From: Methanospirillum lacunae
GTDB taxonomy: Archaea; Halobacteriota; Methanomicrobia; Methanomicrobiales; Methanospirillaceae
Reading direction: 5' to 3'
Assembly: GCF_003173355.1 (NCBI RefSeq)
Contig: NZ_QGMY01000011.1
Coordinates: 1-64,000, forward strand
Length of the DNA stretch: 64,000 bases
Shown here: positions 15,735 to 24,322 of the stretch, in pieces
Position numbering within the stretch: position 1 is the stretch's first letter
Layout: the number at the start of each line of letters is the position of its first letter
The notes under the pieces: model-generated
Database searches by the model: none
Told to the model about the DNA's origin: nothing
What the model saw: only the letters and a program-made list of their open reading frames with translations
Position numbers and translations under genes: made by a program

Positions 15735-16891
15735 GTGAGATGCAATCCATTTGTGCAGTCGAAGGTGTGACCGCAGCAGGTATCAAGGAAGGGAAGTATG
15801 GACTGGCCCTAATTAAGGCAGAGGGCACTGCAGCAGCAGCTTTTACAAAGAATATCGCCCGGGCAGGTCCGGTTATCCTGATGCAGGAGAGAATCAAGCA
15901 TGGACGGCTCGCAGCAATCATTTCTAACAGCGGCTGTGCCAATGCCCTGACTGGACAGCGGGGTATTGATGATGCCGTGGAGATGGCCTCAATTGCCGCA
16001 GAAGAACTCTCTCTCGATCCACGTGAGGTAGGAGTTGCAAGCACCGGCGTAATAAGCAGATACCTGAATCTCCCTCTTATCAAGGATCAATGTCATCGGA
16101 TTGCACCTCTACTTGAGCGCAGCCCTTTAGCAGAGATCAGTGCAGCAAAAGCGATCATGACAACTGATCTTGTTGAGAAGCACTCACTTGTGAGACGTGA
16201 AGGATTCACCATTGGTGGAATTTGCAAGGGTTCCGGGATGATAGCTCCCAATATGGGAACCATGCTAGGGTACGTTTATACTGATGCAGAGATCAGTGCA
16301 TCAGATCTTCAGGTTGCGTTGAAGACCGCGGTAAAACGAAGTTTCAACAGGGTTGTTGTGGATGGGGATACCAGTACCAACGATGTGGTCTTCTGTACCG
16401 CAACCAGTACTGCAGGAAAAGTACCCCTGAATGAGTTTACAGCAGCACTTGAGGAGTGTTGTGTCAGCCTCGGACGACAGATAGCCAGCGATGGTGAGGG
16501 TGCGACCAAACTGATCGAGGTAATTGTCCGGGGGGCCCGCAGTGAGGATGAAGCAGACCTTGCTGCAAGAACCGTGGTTGGTTCTCCGCTGGTCAAGACA
16601 GCAATATATGGCGAAGATCCAAACTGGGGACGGATTGTCGCAGCAGCAGGACGCTCGGGTGCTGAGTTTGATCCTGAAAAGGTCTCATGCTGGATATCAG
16701 GATCAGGACTCAAAGCAGCAGTATGTGAGAGAGGAGTACTTACAGAGGATCTGAAAACTGCTAAGGCATCGCTTGCCGGACGTGAGGTCCAGATAGAACT
16801 TGATCTTGCTGCAGGAAATGGTAAGGCAATCGCATGGGGATGCGATCTGACCGAGAAATATGTCGAGATAAACGGAAAGTACACAACATGA
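15731..16891 (+). CDS. argJ: Glutamate N-acetyltransferase / ornithine acetyltransferase ArgJ
   Basis: 386 residues. ArgJ recycles the acetyl group from N-acetylornithine to glutamate, making the arginine pathway cyclic. It matures by self-cleavage before a Thr nucleophile. The site is visible as [14 protein letters not shown] near residues 168-181; the Thr is present but the residue before it is Gly where Ala is more common. TNAVFC-type and DGDTSTND motifs follow near 210. Other landmarks are [10 protein letters not shown] near 60 and EDPNWGRI near 298. The stop overlaps argB as ATGA. Confidence 0.94.
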   Translation: MSEMQSICAVEGVTAAGIKEGKYGLALIKAEGTAAAAFTKNIARAGPVILMQERIKHGRLAAIISNSGCANALTGQRGIDDAVEMASIAAEELSLDPREVGVASTGVISRYLNLPLIKDQCHRIAPLLERSPLAEISAAKAIMTTDLVEKHSLVRREGFTIGGICKGSGMIAPNMGTMLGYVYTDAEISASDLQVALKTAVKRSFNRVVVDGDTSTNDVVFCTATSTAGKVPLNEFTAALEECCVSLGRQIASDGEGATKLIEVIVRGARSEDEADLAARTVVGSPLVKTAIYGEDPNWGRIVAAAGRSGAEFDPEKVSCWISGSGLKAAVCERGVLTEDLKTAKASLAGREVQIELDLAAGNGKAIAWGCDLTEKYVEINGKYTT

Positions 16892-17772
16892 AACGCGAAG
16901 ACGTCCTCATGGAGGCCCTCCCCTATATACGCAAGTTTCACGGCAGAACCATGGTTATCAAACTTGGTGGTCATGCCATGGTTGAGGGGGAGATTCTTGA
17001 TACCGTAGTCAGTGATGTAGTTCTTCTTCAGCTGGTCGGGATCAAAGTCGTCCTGGTTCATGGCGGAGGTCCTGAAATCACCGAGAAGATGAAGGCTCTT
17101 GGAAAAGAGCCAAAGTTCGTAGGAGGTCTCAGGATTACTGATGATGAAACTCTGGAAGTAGCCCAGATGGTTCTTGTCGGCAAGATCAACACAAATATTG
17201 TATCCCTGATTTCAAAGGCTGGAGGAAAAGCAATTGGGATCTCAGGTAATGATGCGAATTTGATTATTGCACGTAAGATGGAAAGGCAGCGTGTCCGGGT
17301 AAACAACAAAGAAGAGGAGGTCGATCTTGGCCATGTGGGAGAGATTGAGACGATCAATCCTGATATCCTGAATACCCTGCTGGATAATGGATACGTTCCG
17401 GTCATTGCTCCTCTTGCAATTGATCGTTCTGGTAATGATCTGAATATCAATGCAGACACGGCAGCAGGGGAGATCGCAATTGCGCTCAAAGCCTACAAAT
17501 TCATCAGTATGACTGATGTTGACGGGATCATGGACAAGGAGCGAACCAAGGTCTTCCGCCAGGTTACCAAATCAGATGCAGAACACCTGATAACAACCGG
17601 TGTTGTATCAGAAGGAATGATCCCCAAGGTTCAGGCTGTCCTTCATGCGATCCAGGATGGTGTACCATACTCTCATATCATCAATGGGAATATCAGCCAC
17701 AACCTGATTCTTGAACTCTTCACTTCAGAAGGTGTCGGAACCATGATCACCATGAAAGAGGTCGGCCTCTGA
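16888..17772 (+). CDS. argB: Acetylglutamate kinase ArgB
   Basis: 294 residues from ATG 16888, which overlaps the argJ stop; an upstream start at 16834 would only extend into argJ. ArgB phosphorylates N-acetylglutamate, the second step of arginine synthesis. The amino-acid kinase fold is evident from VIKLGGHAM near 24, LVHGGGPEI near 55, [12 protein letters not shown] near 80 and the C-terminal [12 protein letters not shown] and SMTDVDGI motifs. It ends one base into the next gene. Confidence 0.95.
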   Translation: MKREDVLMEALPYIRKFHGRTMVIKLGGHAMVEGEILDTVVSDVVLLQLVGIKVVLVHGGGPEITEKMKALGKEPKFVGGLRITDDETLEVAQMVLVGKINTNIVSLISKAGGKAIGISGNDANLIIARKMERQRVRVNNKEEEVDLGHVGEIETINPDILNTLLDNGYVPVIAPLAIDRSGNDLNINADTAAGEIAIALKAYKFISMTDVDGIMDKERTKVFRQVTKSDAEHLITTGVVSEGMIPKVQAVLHAIQDGVPYSHIINGNISHNLILELFTSEGVGTMITMKEVGL

Positions 17773-18965
17773 TGAGTATAAGGCAGTCTTGTCAGCACTA
17801 TGACAGGGTTCTTGCCTCTGTGCTGGCCGGCCTGCTTTTTGTGCTGATACTCTGTACAGGACCCGCATCAGCAGGGGTCTTCCTCAAAAACGGAAGCGAT
17901 GTAATCGGTGATCATCCTGCAGATACGATCCTCTCTGATCCAAACACCACACCAGGAGATTACTCTGCAACCTTTTTTTATAACACACACTGTGGTGCCT
18001 GTCATCTTGCGATGACCTATCTCAACGAATACAGCGCTGCCCATCCGGGAGTTGTGATCACCTCCTATGATCTCTTCAACAGTAGTGAAAACAAGGTCCT
18101 GTTCGAACAATATAAAGCAGAATATCACCGCCAGTATGTCTCGGTTCCTTCAGTCTTCATCGGGAATGCAGGCCTTGAGGGAGAGTCAGCAATCAGAGAG
18201 AATTTTGATTCACTCGTAACCTGGTATGGGCAGAATAAAAAAACCGGTTTATCTGACCCGAATTCGACGAATGTTCCAGTAAAAAAAGGAACCTGGAATG
18301 TTATCAGTATCCCCCTGGTTCTCATTGCCGGGTTGGTTGACGGAATAAATCCCTGTGCATCTGCAGTGCTTGTGTTCCTGCTCGCTCTTCTGATGACAAT
18401 CAGACAGAAACAGCGGTTACTTCTGGCCGGTATTGTGTTCACGTGTGCAGTCTACTTGATGTACTTCATATCAGGAACTGGGATATACAGCCTGCCTGCT
18501 ATCGCCGGTATTCTCCGGGGTTACACTCTTATAGCCGGGATACTTGCAGTGGTAATCGGACTCCTGTGGATCAGGGAAGGTATAATCTCTTCAAGAGTTG
18601 CCGAAACACCTGATCAGGGATCTTCCGGACTGCTCTGTGAGAAATTGCACACAATGACTATCCCAATTGCTTTCGGTCTTGGTCTACTCACCGGTGTCCT
18701 TGAACTCTCATGCACTGGTGGAATTTACCTGGCAATTCAGGATATGATTTCTTTCAGGGTGGACATTGTCCAGGGTCTTGTGTATCTGTTCCTGTACAAT
18801 CTCGCCTTTATTGTACCACTCCTGTTGATAACACTGCTCTTCTATTGGTGGATTCCGACTGAAGAAACCGAAGGAGGATGTGGCAGGAACCCGGGAAGGT
18901 TTACAATATTTGCCGGAATGTTACTGCTGGTCTTTGCATTTCTAATTATGTCTGGCCTGTATTGA
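17772..18965 (+). CDS. Thioredoxin-like domain fused to CcdA-type membrane protein
   Basis: 397 residues. A signal-anchor lies at about 13-34, followed by an extracytoplasmic thioredoxin-like domain with a CGAC active site (Cys74, Cys77) and a cis-Pro-like SVPSVF near 125. From about 175 there are roughly six membrane helices of the CcdA/DsbD type, with a Cys in GINPCASA near 191 and another in ELSCTGGIYL, the pair expected to pass electrons across the membrane. The likely job is delivery of reducing power to outside thiols. It overlaps argB by one base, an unexpected partner for arginine synthesis. Whether it serves cytochrome or disulfide chemistry cannot be told. Confidence 0.8.
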   Translation: MSIRQSCQHYDRVLASVLAGLLFVLILCTGPASAGVFLKNGSDVIGDHPADTILSDPNTTPGDYSATFFYNTHCGACHLAMTYLNEYSAAHPGVVITSYDLFNSSENKVLFEQYKAEYHRQYVSVPSVFIGNAGLEGESAIRENFDSLVTWYGQNKKTGLSDPNSTNVPVKKGTWNVISIPLVLIAGLVDGINPCASAVLVFLLALLMTIRQKQRLLLAGIVFTCAVYLMYFISGTGIYSLPAIAGILRGYTLIAGILAVVIGLLWIREGIISSRVAETPDQGSSGLLCEKLHTMTIPIAFGLGLLTGVLELSCTGGIYLAIQDMISFRVDIVQGLVYLFLYNLAFIVPLLLITLLFYWWIPTEETEGGCGRNPGRFTIFAGMLLLVFAFLIMSGLY

Positions 18966-18970
18966 GACCG

Positions 18971-19246
18971 CTATTCACTTCCCCTCTTTTTGTCCTGGAG
19001 ACTCTCGCTCATCCTGATAAGCGTTGAAAAGATATCCCTTATTGGACCGGGATCAATACCTGATAATCCAGCCTGCCTGGCAACCTGGTTCAGGACCACT
19101 TCCACGCGTTCAGGATCCCGGGTGGGAGCACCGACAGCCGCCTTTTCCTCTGCGATTTTAATTGCGATATCCATCCGCGCTTTAATCAGCTTTATGATCT
19201 CAAGATCAACAGCTTCTATCTCACCCCTGAGCTTATCCAGTGACAT
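18971..19246 (-). CDS. Chorismate mutase, AroQ type
   Basis: 91 residues from ATG 19246, where the usual LDKLRGEIEAVD start appears; a start at 19294 would add 16 unrelated residues. AroQ mutases convert chorismate to prephenate for phenylalanine and tyrosine synthesis. The three-helix pattern is clear: Arg in LRGEIE, KARMDIAIKIAEEKAAVG with its substrate-binding Arg and Lys, then RDPERVEVVL. It is monofunctional, with no dehydratase or dehydrogenase domain. It converges on the thioredoxin-CcdA gene (5-base gap). Confidence 0.88.
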   Translation of the reverse strand: MSLDKLRGEIEAVDLEIIKLIKARMDIAIKIAEEKAAVGAPTRDPERVEVVLNQVARQAGLSGIDPGPIRDIFSTLIRMSESLQDKKRGSE

Positions 19247-19363
19247 ATTCTGAGTACAGATATCTGCCTGGCAGAAATAAGGGCGTCGGGTCATTACAGT
19301 GAAGGTACCTTGACATGGATTGATGACCCTGATTTTTAAGACCTGATACTAAACCTGATACCC

Positions 19364-19996
19364 ATGCATATCTGGGAACAAATACCGCAGCGAGAGAGAC
19401 GAGATCTCCTGATCGCCTGGCTTGCACTTTCTGCGGCGTTCACCGTGGCTATGATCGGGACGAGCAGACTCATACCAACTCTGATCCTTGAAATGTTCCT
19501 GATCTCAATGATCACTGCGGGAGTGGCGTTTATCGTCCACGAGATGGCTCACAAATTCACTGCAATGCGGTATGGATACTGGGCAGAGTTTCAGATGAAC
19601 CCTACCATGCTTGTGGTTGCAGTCGCGGTAGCAGCTCTTGCAAAAGTAGTATTTGCTGCACCCGGGGCAACCATGATCTACGGTTCTCAAATATCAGAGG
19701 GGGAGAATGGAAAGATTTCACTAGCAGGACCGCTGAGCAACCTGCTTCTTCTCATCCCGTTTTTCCTCCTCCTGATTGCCGGAATCAATATTGGCATATT
19801 CGAAGTTGCTCTTGTAGGCATTATGGGAATAAGGATCAACGCAATGATCGCGGCATTCAACCTCCTTCCTCTTGGTCCACTGGATGGAGCAAAAATCCTG
19901 CCCTGGAACACCCCTGTTTACATTGCGATGGTGCTCATAGCGTTTGCAATTCTCTTTTCAGCCCTGAATTATAATCTTGCAGGACCTTTCTTCTAG
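19364..19996 (+). CDS. Site-2 protease-like M50 membrane metalloprotease
   Basis: 210 residues, five to six predicted membrane helices. The zinc-site HEMAH is at residues 59-63 within a helix, and the third ligand lies in NLLPLGPLDGAKIL near 168-181, the M50 pattern. No PDZ or CBS domain is attached, so it belongs to the compact group common in Euryarchaeota. Its substrate is unknown; relatives cut membrane-bound regulators or process signal remnants. It is monocistronic, followed by a T run. Confidence 0.88.
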   Translation: MHIWEQIPQRERRDLLIAWLALSAAFTVAMIGTSRLIPTLILEMFLISMITAGVAFIVHEMAHKFTAMRYGYWAEFQMNPTMLVVAVAVAALAKVVFAAPGATMIYGSQISEGENGKISLAGPLSNLLLLIPFFLLLIAGINIGIFEVALVGIMGIRINAMIAAFNLLPLGPLDGAKILPWNTPVYIAMVLIAFAILFSALNYNLAGPFF

Positions 19997-20010
19997 ACTT
20001 TTTTTGTTCT
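19997..20010 (+). terminator. T-run terminator after the M50 protease gene
   Basis: ACTTTTTTTGTTCT begins right after the stop codon, a typical archaeal oligo-T termination signal. Confidence 0.5.
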
Positions 20011-20073
20011 CCCATAATTTTAACGGATGTTAGAGAGTCTGTTATTTTATCATAAGCAGTCCACCCATCTGTT

Positions 20074-20649
20074 ATGAAAGTGGTGGCCTTCTCCGCAAGT
20101 CCCAGGAAGAAAGGAAACAGTGAGCTCATGATTAGAGTTGTTTTTGGTGTTCTTGAGGAAGAAGGGATAGAGACAGAACTGGTCAGGATTGGGTGCAACC
20201 CTCTCCAGGGATGCAAAGCCTGTAACCAGTGCTATGAAAATCAGGATAAGGAGTGCATCATCGGACTAGATTCTTTCAACGAGTTTGTGCAAAAGATGAT
20301 TGAAGCAGATGGCATTATCCTCGCCTCCCCTATGTACTTCGCAGATGTAACTGCTGAAATGAAAGCGTTTATTGATCGCTGTGGAATGATTGGGAAGGCA
20401 AACGGTGACCTCTTTCAGCGTAAGGTCGGGGTAGCAGTAGTATCTATGCGAAGGGGAGGAGGCATCCATGCCTTTGATACCATTAACCACTTCTTTCTGA
20501 CATCTCAAATGATCATTCCCGGGTCCAGTTACTGGAATGTGGGTCTTGGTGGCGGACCAGGTGAGGTTGAGGATGATGAAGAAGGACTTGCAGCAATGGA
20601 ACTGCTGGGTCATAACATGGCATGGCTCTTGAAAAAGATACACTCATAA
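20074..20649 (+). CDS. Iron-sulfur flavoprotein (Isf family)
   Basis: 191 residues. The flavodoxin-like fold begins with FSASPRKKGNSELM, an FMN-phosphate loop. A compact cysteine motif follows (Cys47, 50, 53 and 61; spacing CX2CX2CX7C), which in methanogen Isf proteins binds a [4Fe-4S] cluster. SPMYFADVTAEMKAFIDRCG near 90 is also typical. Isf proteins take electrons from ferredoxin and have been linked to oxygen and peroxide reduction. A simple NAD(P)H:FMN reductase is the alternative. Downstream is the unknown gene at 20723. Confidence 0.85.
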   Translation: MKVVAFSASPRKKGNSELMIRVVFGVLEEEGIETELVRIGCNPLQGCKACNQCYENQDKECIIGLDSFNEFVQKMIEADGIILASPMYFADVTAEMKAFIDRCGMIGKANGDLFQRKVGVAVVSMRRGGGIHAFDTINHFFLTSQMIIPGSSYWNVGLGGGPGEVEDDEEGLAAMELLGHNMAWLLKKIHS

Positions 20650-20722
20650 ATGTCTTCTTTTTGTGGCTCAGGCTGCCGGCAAGGATATCATCAGCAGAAA
20701 CAAAAGAAATGTGGAGTCCTCC

Positions 20723-21643
20723 ATGGTTCTGGAAGAAGAGATCTATTTTTCATCACATGATATTGCAAGGGATTTTGTAAAGGTCCTGAAGGATATGGGA
20801 GTATCATCCCAGGTAAAACAGAAATTTTCCCTTGATGTACGGTTGATGCTCAGTGGAACCTACCTGAATCTCGCTGCAATGTTTGATTGCATGATATCAG
20901 ATCCCAAGACCACAGAGGAGGAGTCAGAGTCTTTCTCTATGGCCCGCGATCAACTGACTCCGCAACGCGATGCAATCGCACAGGCGCTTGAGAAGTACCA
21001 GGTGGGAGATCGGGTGGGATCAGGTGTGATGGATCTCGTCACAGGCGACCGTACACTTGATGGAGATGAGAGCGAAGACATTCTTGAGCAGATCATCGAA
21101 GAAGTGTATCTTACCAGGTTGCTTCATCTGAATGAACTTCTGGATATCGGGGAGAGTGGTCTTGTTCTTTCAAAAAAGATAGAACCGGACGAGTCAACCC
21201 TGACGGTATTTGCAGATGAGATCCCTGAAATCAGGGATGAAATTCTTGAAAAATACAACGTGTCAAGCACCATAACAGCAGGTGATGACGGTGAATGGCT
21301 CGTCTCAATAGGTTCCGAATATGTATTCCTTGATGATCTGGATAAGATCGGGGAGTTTCTTGAGAAATATGAAGTTGAAGAAGAGGATGGTGCCTCATTC
21401 TTCCCAAGACTTCAGATCAAACACATCCTGGTATCTGAGATTCTCGCCCTGATAAAGGAAGAGGGAAAGGTCTCCAGAGAGAACATTATCAACGAGTTTG
21501 CAAACCGTGATGTAGAGACCAGCGACGATGGGGCTAAGATTGCACTCCATTTAAGCGCAGAGTACATCGATGGAATTCTGGATGATCTTAAAAAGGTCGG
21601 ATTTCTCAAAGGAAAGGATCAGAAACTGCGAATTGCAGTCTGA
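20723..21643 (+). CDS. Unknown protein with C-terminal winged-helix-like domain
   Basis: 306 residues from ATG 20723, preceded by GGAG at 20713-20716; a GTG at 20663 would add 20 residues. I do not recognise the family. It is acidic and soluble, without signal or membrane segments. Residues up to about 100 look helical. A central alpha/beta segment holds ESGLVLSKKIEPDE and EWLVSIGSEYVFLDDL. The last 75 residues (LVSEILALIKEEGKVSRENIINEF ... IDGILDDLKKVGFLKG) look like a winged helix. It ends five bases from the convergent cheW gene. A link to chemotaxis or to the upstream flavoprotein is possible only by proximity. Confidence 0.7.
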   Translation: MVLEEEIYFSSHDIARDFVKVLKDMGVSSQVKQKFSLDVRLMLSGTYLNLAAMFDCMISDPKTTEEESESFSMARDQLTPQRDAIAQALEKYQVGDRVGSGVMDLVTGDRTLDGDESEDILEQIIEEVYLTRLLHLNELLDIGESGLVLSKKIEPDESTLTVFADEIPEIRDEILEKYNVSSTITAGDDGEWLVSIGSEYVFLDDLDKIGEFLEKYEVEEEDGASFFPRLQIKHILVSEILALIKEEGKVSRENIINEFANRDVETSDDGAKIALHLSAEYIDGILDDLKKVGFLKGKDQKLRIAV

Positions 21644-21648
21644 TCTTC

Positions 21649-22233
21649 TTATTTATTCTGTATGGATCTCCAGTTGTCAGAGAAGAGGTACTGGGGATTG
21701 AAGAGAGCAGTCAGACGGAAAACGATATTCTGAGCTTTTTCTTCGTCAATGATGGTCTGGATCATATCCTCAAAATCTATCCAGACAACTTCATCACTTC
21801 CAGTTGCATATTTTCTGCTTGACTGGTTGAGGAACCCGGTTAGTGAGAACGTAAAGAAGCCGATCATGAAATTATTCTGGATGCCTGTATTTGTCCGGTC
21901 AAGAAGAGAGACACAGTCTGAAGGGATCTCCATAATCCCATAGACTTCATCCACGACCATACCGAATCGTGTTGAGGAGTCGTTTTCAGGCACAAATACA
22001 ATGATCTTCTTCTTTGTCCCTTCCCCGGATAACGGGATGATGCGTCTGATATCTATCACTTTGACAACATCACTTCGCAGATTGAAGACTCCCGGAATAT
22101 AATCCGGGGCATTGGGAAGAGGAATCTTCTGTTGATCCTGCACTATTTCTCTGATGTACGAGACGTCTGCCGCGTAGGTTCCTTCCCCGAGGGAGAAAAG
22201 AAGCAGCCTGTGTAACTGTACAGTTGTATCCAT
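21649..22233 (-). CDS. CheW-like chemotaxis adaptor
   Basis: 194 residues from ATG 22233, preferred because the CheW fold (LLLFSLGEGTYAADVSYIREIV) starts right after it; an upstream start at 22284 adds 17 unrelated residues. CheW proteins link chemoreceptors to the CheA kinase. The core runs through PGVFNLRSDVVKVIDIRR and FGMVVDEVYGI to about residue 145. A C-terminal extension of about 50 residues, ending the protein near FNPQYLFSDNW, is not part of the core. No CheA, CheY or receptor gene is nearby. Confidence 0.85.
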   Translation of the reverse strand: MDTTVQLHRLLLFSLGEGTYAADVSYIREIVQDQQKIPLPNAPDYIPGVFNLRSDVVKVIDIRRIIPLSGEGTKKKIIVFVPENDSSTRFGMVVDEVYGIMEIPSDCVSLLDRTNTGIQNNFMIGFFTFSLTGFLNQSSRKYATGSDEVVWIDFEDMIQTIIDEEKAQNIVFRLTALFNPQYLFSDNWRSIQNK

Positions 22234-22470
22234 GTCCCCTGCCCAAATCTTCTTGTACTTCAGCCCCTCGGCAGATGGCACCAAAGCATAAATGATCTTA
22301 TATTATCAATGAATCTGGATAGACCTTTGTATCTCTGTCCTGATTAATCGAAACAGTAAGATCTATCTGGCGAGACTTTGAATATGACTTTTGTAAGGTG
22401 TAACTCAGGAAGATATCAATATGGGCGAGACACACACTGATATAATACGTCTCCTGTGGGAGACAGGGGG

Positions 22471-23016
22471 ATGCAGGTGGAGGAATTCCTTACCCTTGTG
22501 GAGATACAACTTGGAAGAGATCATTACCTCATAGACAGCAACATTATCGATAAGTTCATTGTTCCACTCCCAACAGTCGAGGTGTATGATGCCCCCCCGT
22601 ATATTGACGGTATGGTCGAATGGAAACAGGAAATGATCCCTGCTATTAATGTTGCACCACTTCTTGGGATGGAAAAGGCAGCAGAATCCAATCGCAGGCG
22701 AACTATGATCATTCCGGCAGGAAAGGTGATGGGGACTCCCATGGCTGTTTCTGTAGATGAGGTTTCCATGATCAGAAAAGTGGAATTCAGGGAGGTTATG
22801 CCTGTGGACATATCTGCCTGTCATGGGATTGAAGACTACGTGAAAGGGATAATACGAGTTGTGGAAGAATCTGTGGGCGGCACTGAACAGATGGTTCTTC
22901 TGTACCTGAACCTGGAGAAGATGATGCGTGAACTTCTCAAGGGAAAAGTTGCTCGCCCGACACCAGGGTTCTATGTATGGCGATGGGATAGTGCAATAAG
23001 TTCTCAATCAGGATAA
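22471..23016 (+). CDS. Second CheW-like protein
   Basis: 181 residues from ATG 22471, with GGGAG at 22458-22462; a GTG at 22456 is an alternative. The CheW-like beta-barrel is visible in LTLVEIQLGRDHYLIDSNIIDKFIVPLP, APPYIDGMVEWKQEMIPAINVAPLLG and PMAVSVDEVSMIRKVE, with the typical hydrophobic MVLLYLNLEKMM near the end. It diverges from the other cheW across about 240 bases and shares little obvious similarity with it, so the pair is not a recent duplication. Confidence 0.8.
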   Translation: MQVEEFLTLVEIQLGRDHYLIDSNIIDKFIVPLPTVEVYDAPPYIDGMVEWKQEMIPAINVAPLLGMEKAAESNRRRTMIIPAGKVMGTPMAVSVDEVSMIRKVEFREVMPVDISACHGIEDYVKGIIRVVEESVGGTEQMVLLYLNLEKMMRELLKGKVARPTPGFYVWRWDSAISSQSG

Positions 23017-23068
23017 CGCCGACTATAGGCGTACTCATTTTTTACCGGGCATATCATACGTATATCGC

Positions 23069-24322
23069 ATGGTGTGGACCGCTCTCACGCTTGATACCTG
23101 GCTCTCCCGTCAGCAGGCAACACTGACGGATGTCTCAGGCGCTGTTCAGAATATCATTGATGAGGTAGCAGGGAGGGGGGATGAGGCCCTTTTCGATCTG
23201 TGTGAGCGGTTTGACAAGATCAGGCTGGATCACCTCAGGGTTAGTGAAGATGAGATAGATGAGGCATACGAATCGGTAGATCCTGAGATCGTCGAAGCAC
23301 TGACTGAAGCATTTTCACGGATATGGACCTTTCACGAACTGCAAAGGCAGAAAGATCTCTGGTTTTCCGGAACTGAAGATGGCATTACACTCGGGGTCAA
23401 AACTACTCCGCTAGAACGGATCGGGATGTATGTTCCCGGGGGTCGCGCGGCATACCCCTCAACTGTGTTGATGTGTGCAGTGCCGGCCCAGGTAGCGGGA
23501 GTGAGTGAGATCATCTGTTGTACTCCCCCTCCTGCAAACCCGCTGACCCTTGTTGCCGCTGACGTTGCAGGGGTGACAGATATTTATACAGTAGGAGGGG
23601 CGCAGGCTATTGCTGCGATGGCTCTTGGAACCGATACGATTAGGCCGGTCCAGAAGATCGTAGGTCCTGGTAATGCGTATGTTACCGCAGCAAAGATGAT
23701 GCTCAGGGGAAGAGTTGAGATTGACTTTCCTGCCGGGCCGTCAGAGATCGCGATCATCGCTGATCATACCGCTCGTCCGGATTTTGTTGCGGCAGATATC
23801 CTTGCCCAGTCTGAGCATGATCCCCAGGCTGCCTCTGTACTAATCACTACAGATCCCGGTCTTCCTGAACAGGTCGGAGACTGGATCGAACGTCTCGTAG
23901 AAGAAGCCCCAAGACATGAGATCATCAGGCAGGCACTTGGCCAGTCAGGATATCTGATTGTGGATACTATTGCTGATGCGATAGCGTCATCAGACAAAAT
24001 AGCACCAGAACATCTCTCAATCCAGGTACAGGATCCTCTTCCAGTTCTGCAGAAAGTAAGGAATGCCGGTTCAATATTTGTCGGCCAGTATGCTCCTGTT
24101 GCCTGTGGTGATTATGCTTCAGGCACAAATCACGTTCTTCCCACGGCAGGAAATGCCAAACTCTATTCCGGGCTTAATGTGTCACATTTTACCAAGACAT
24201 CAACGGTCCAGATCATCTCACGTGAAGGCATAGATGCCATTGGTGATGTTGTTGAAAGACTGGCAACTGCTGAAGGATTGCATGCTCACGCAATATCATC
24301 CCGCATCAGAAGAGAGATTTGA
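23069..24322 (+). CDS. hisD: Histidinol dehydrogenase HisD
   Basis: 417 residues. It oxidises histidinol to histidine in two NAD-dependent steps. Diagnostic segments are [17 protein letters not shown] near 112, [11 protein letters not shown] near 204, [13 protein letters not shown] near 222, the zinc and catalytic region [10 protein letters not shown] near 246, PEHLSIQ near 313 and [13 protein letters not shown] near 343. It is alone among other genes; hisC lies about 8 kb away. The ATG at 23069 lacks a strong Shine-Dalgarno and may be leaderless. Confidence 0.95.
   Translation: MVWTALTLDTWLSRQQATLTDVSGAVQNIIDEVAGRGDEALFDLCERFDKIRLDHLRVSEDEIDEAYESVDPEIVEALTEAFSRIWTFHELQRQKDLWFSGTEDGITLGVKTTPLERIGMYVPGGRAAYPSTVLMCAVPAQVAGVSEIICCTPPPANPLTLVAADVAGVTDIYTVGGAQAIAAMALGTDTIRPVQKIVGPGNAYVTAAKMMLRGRVEIDFPAGPSEIAIIADHTARPDFVAADILAQSEHDPQAASVLITTDPGLPEQVGDWIERLVEEAPRHEIIRQALGQSGYLIVDTIADAIASSDKIAPEHLSIQVQDPLPVLQKVRNAGSIFVGQYAPVACGDYASGTNHVLPTAGNAKLYSGLNVSHFTKTSTVQIISREGIDAIGDVVERLATAEGLHAHAISSRIRREI

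Noticed and set aside
16309-17061. 250-codon minus-strand frame across argJ and argB
   Set aside because: It is antisense to two clear enzymes and rich in Ser/Arg/Pro from codon mirroring.
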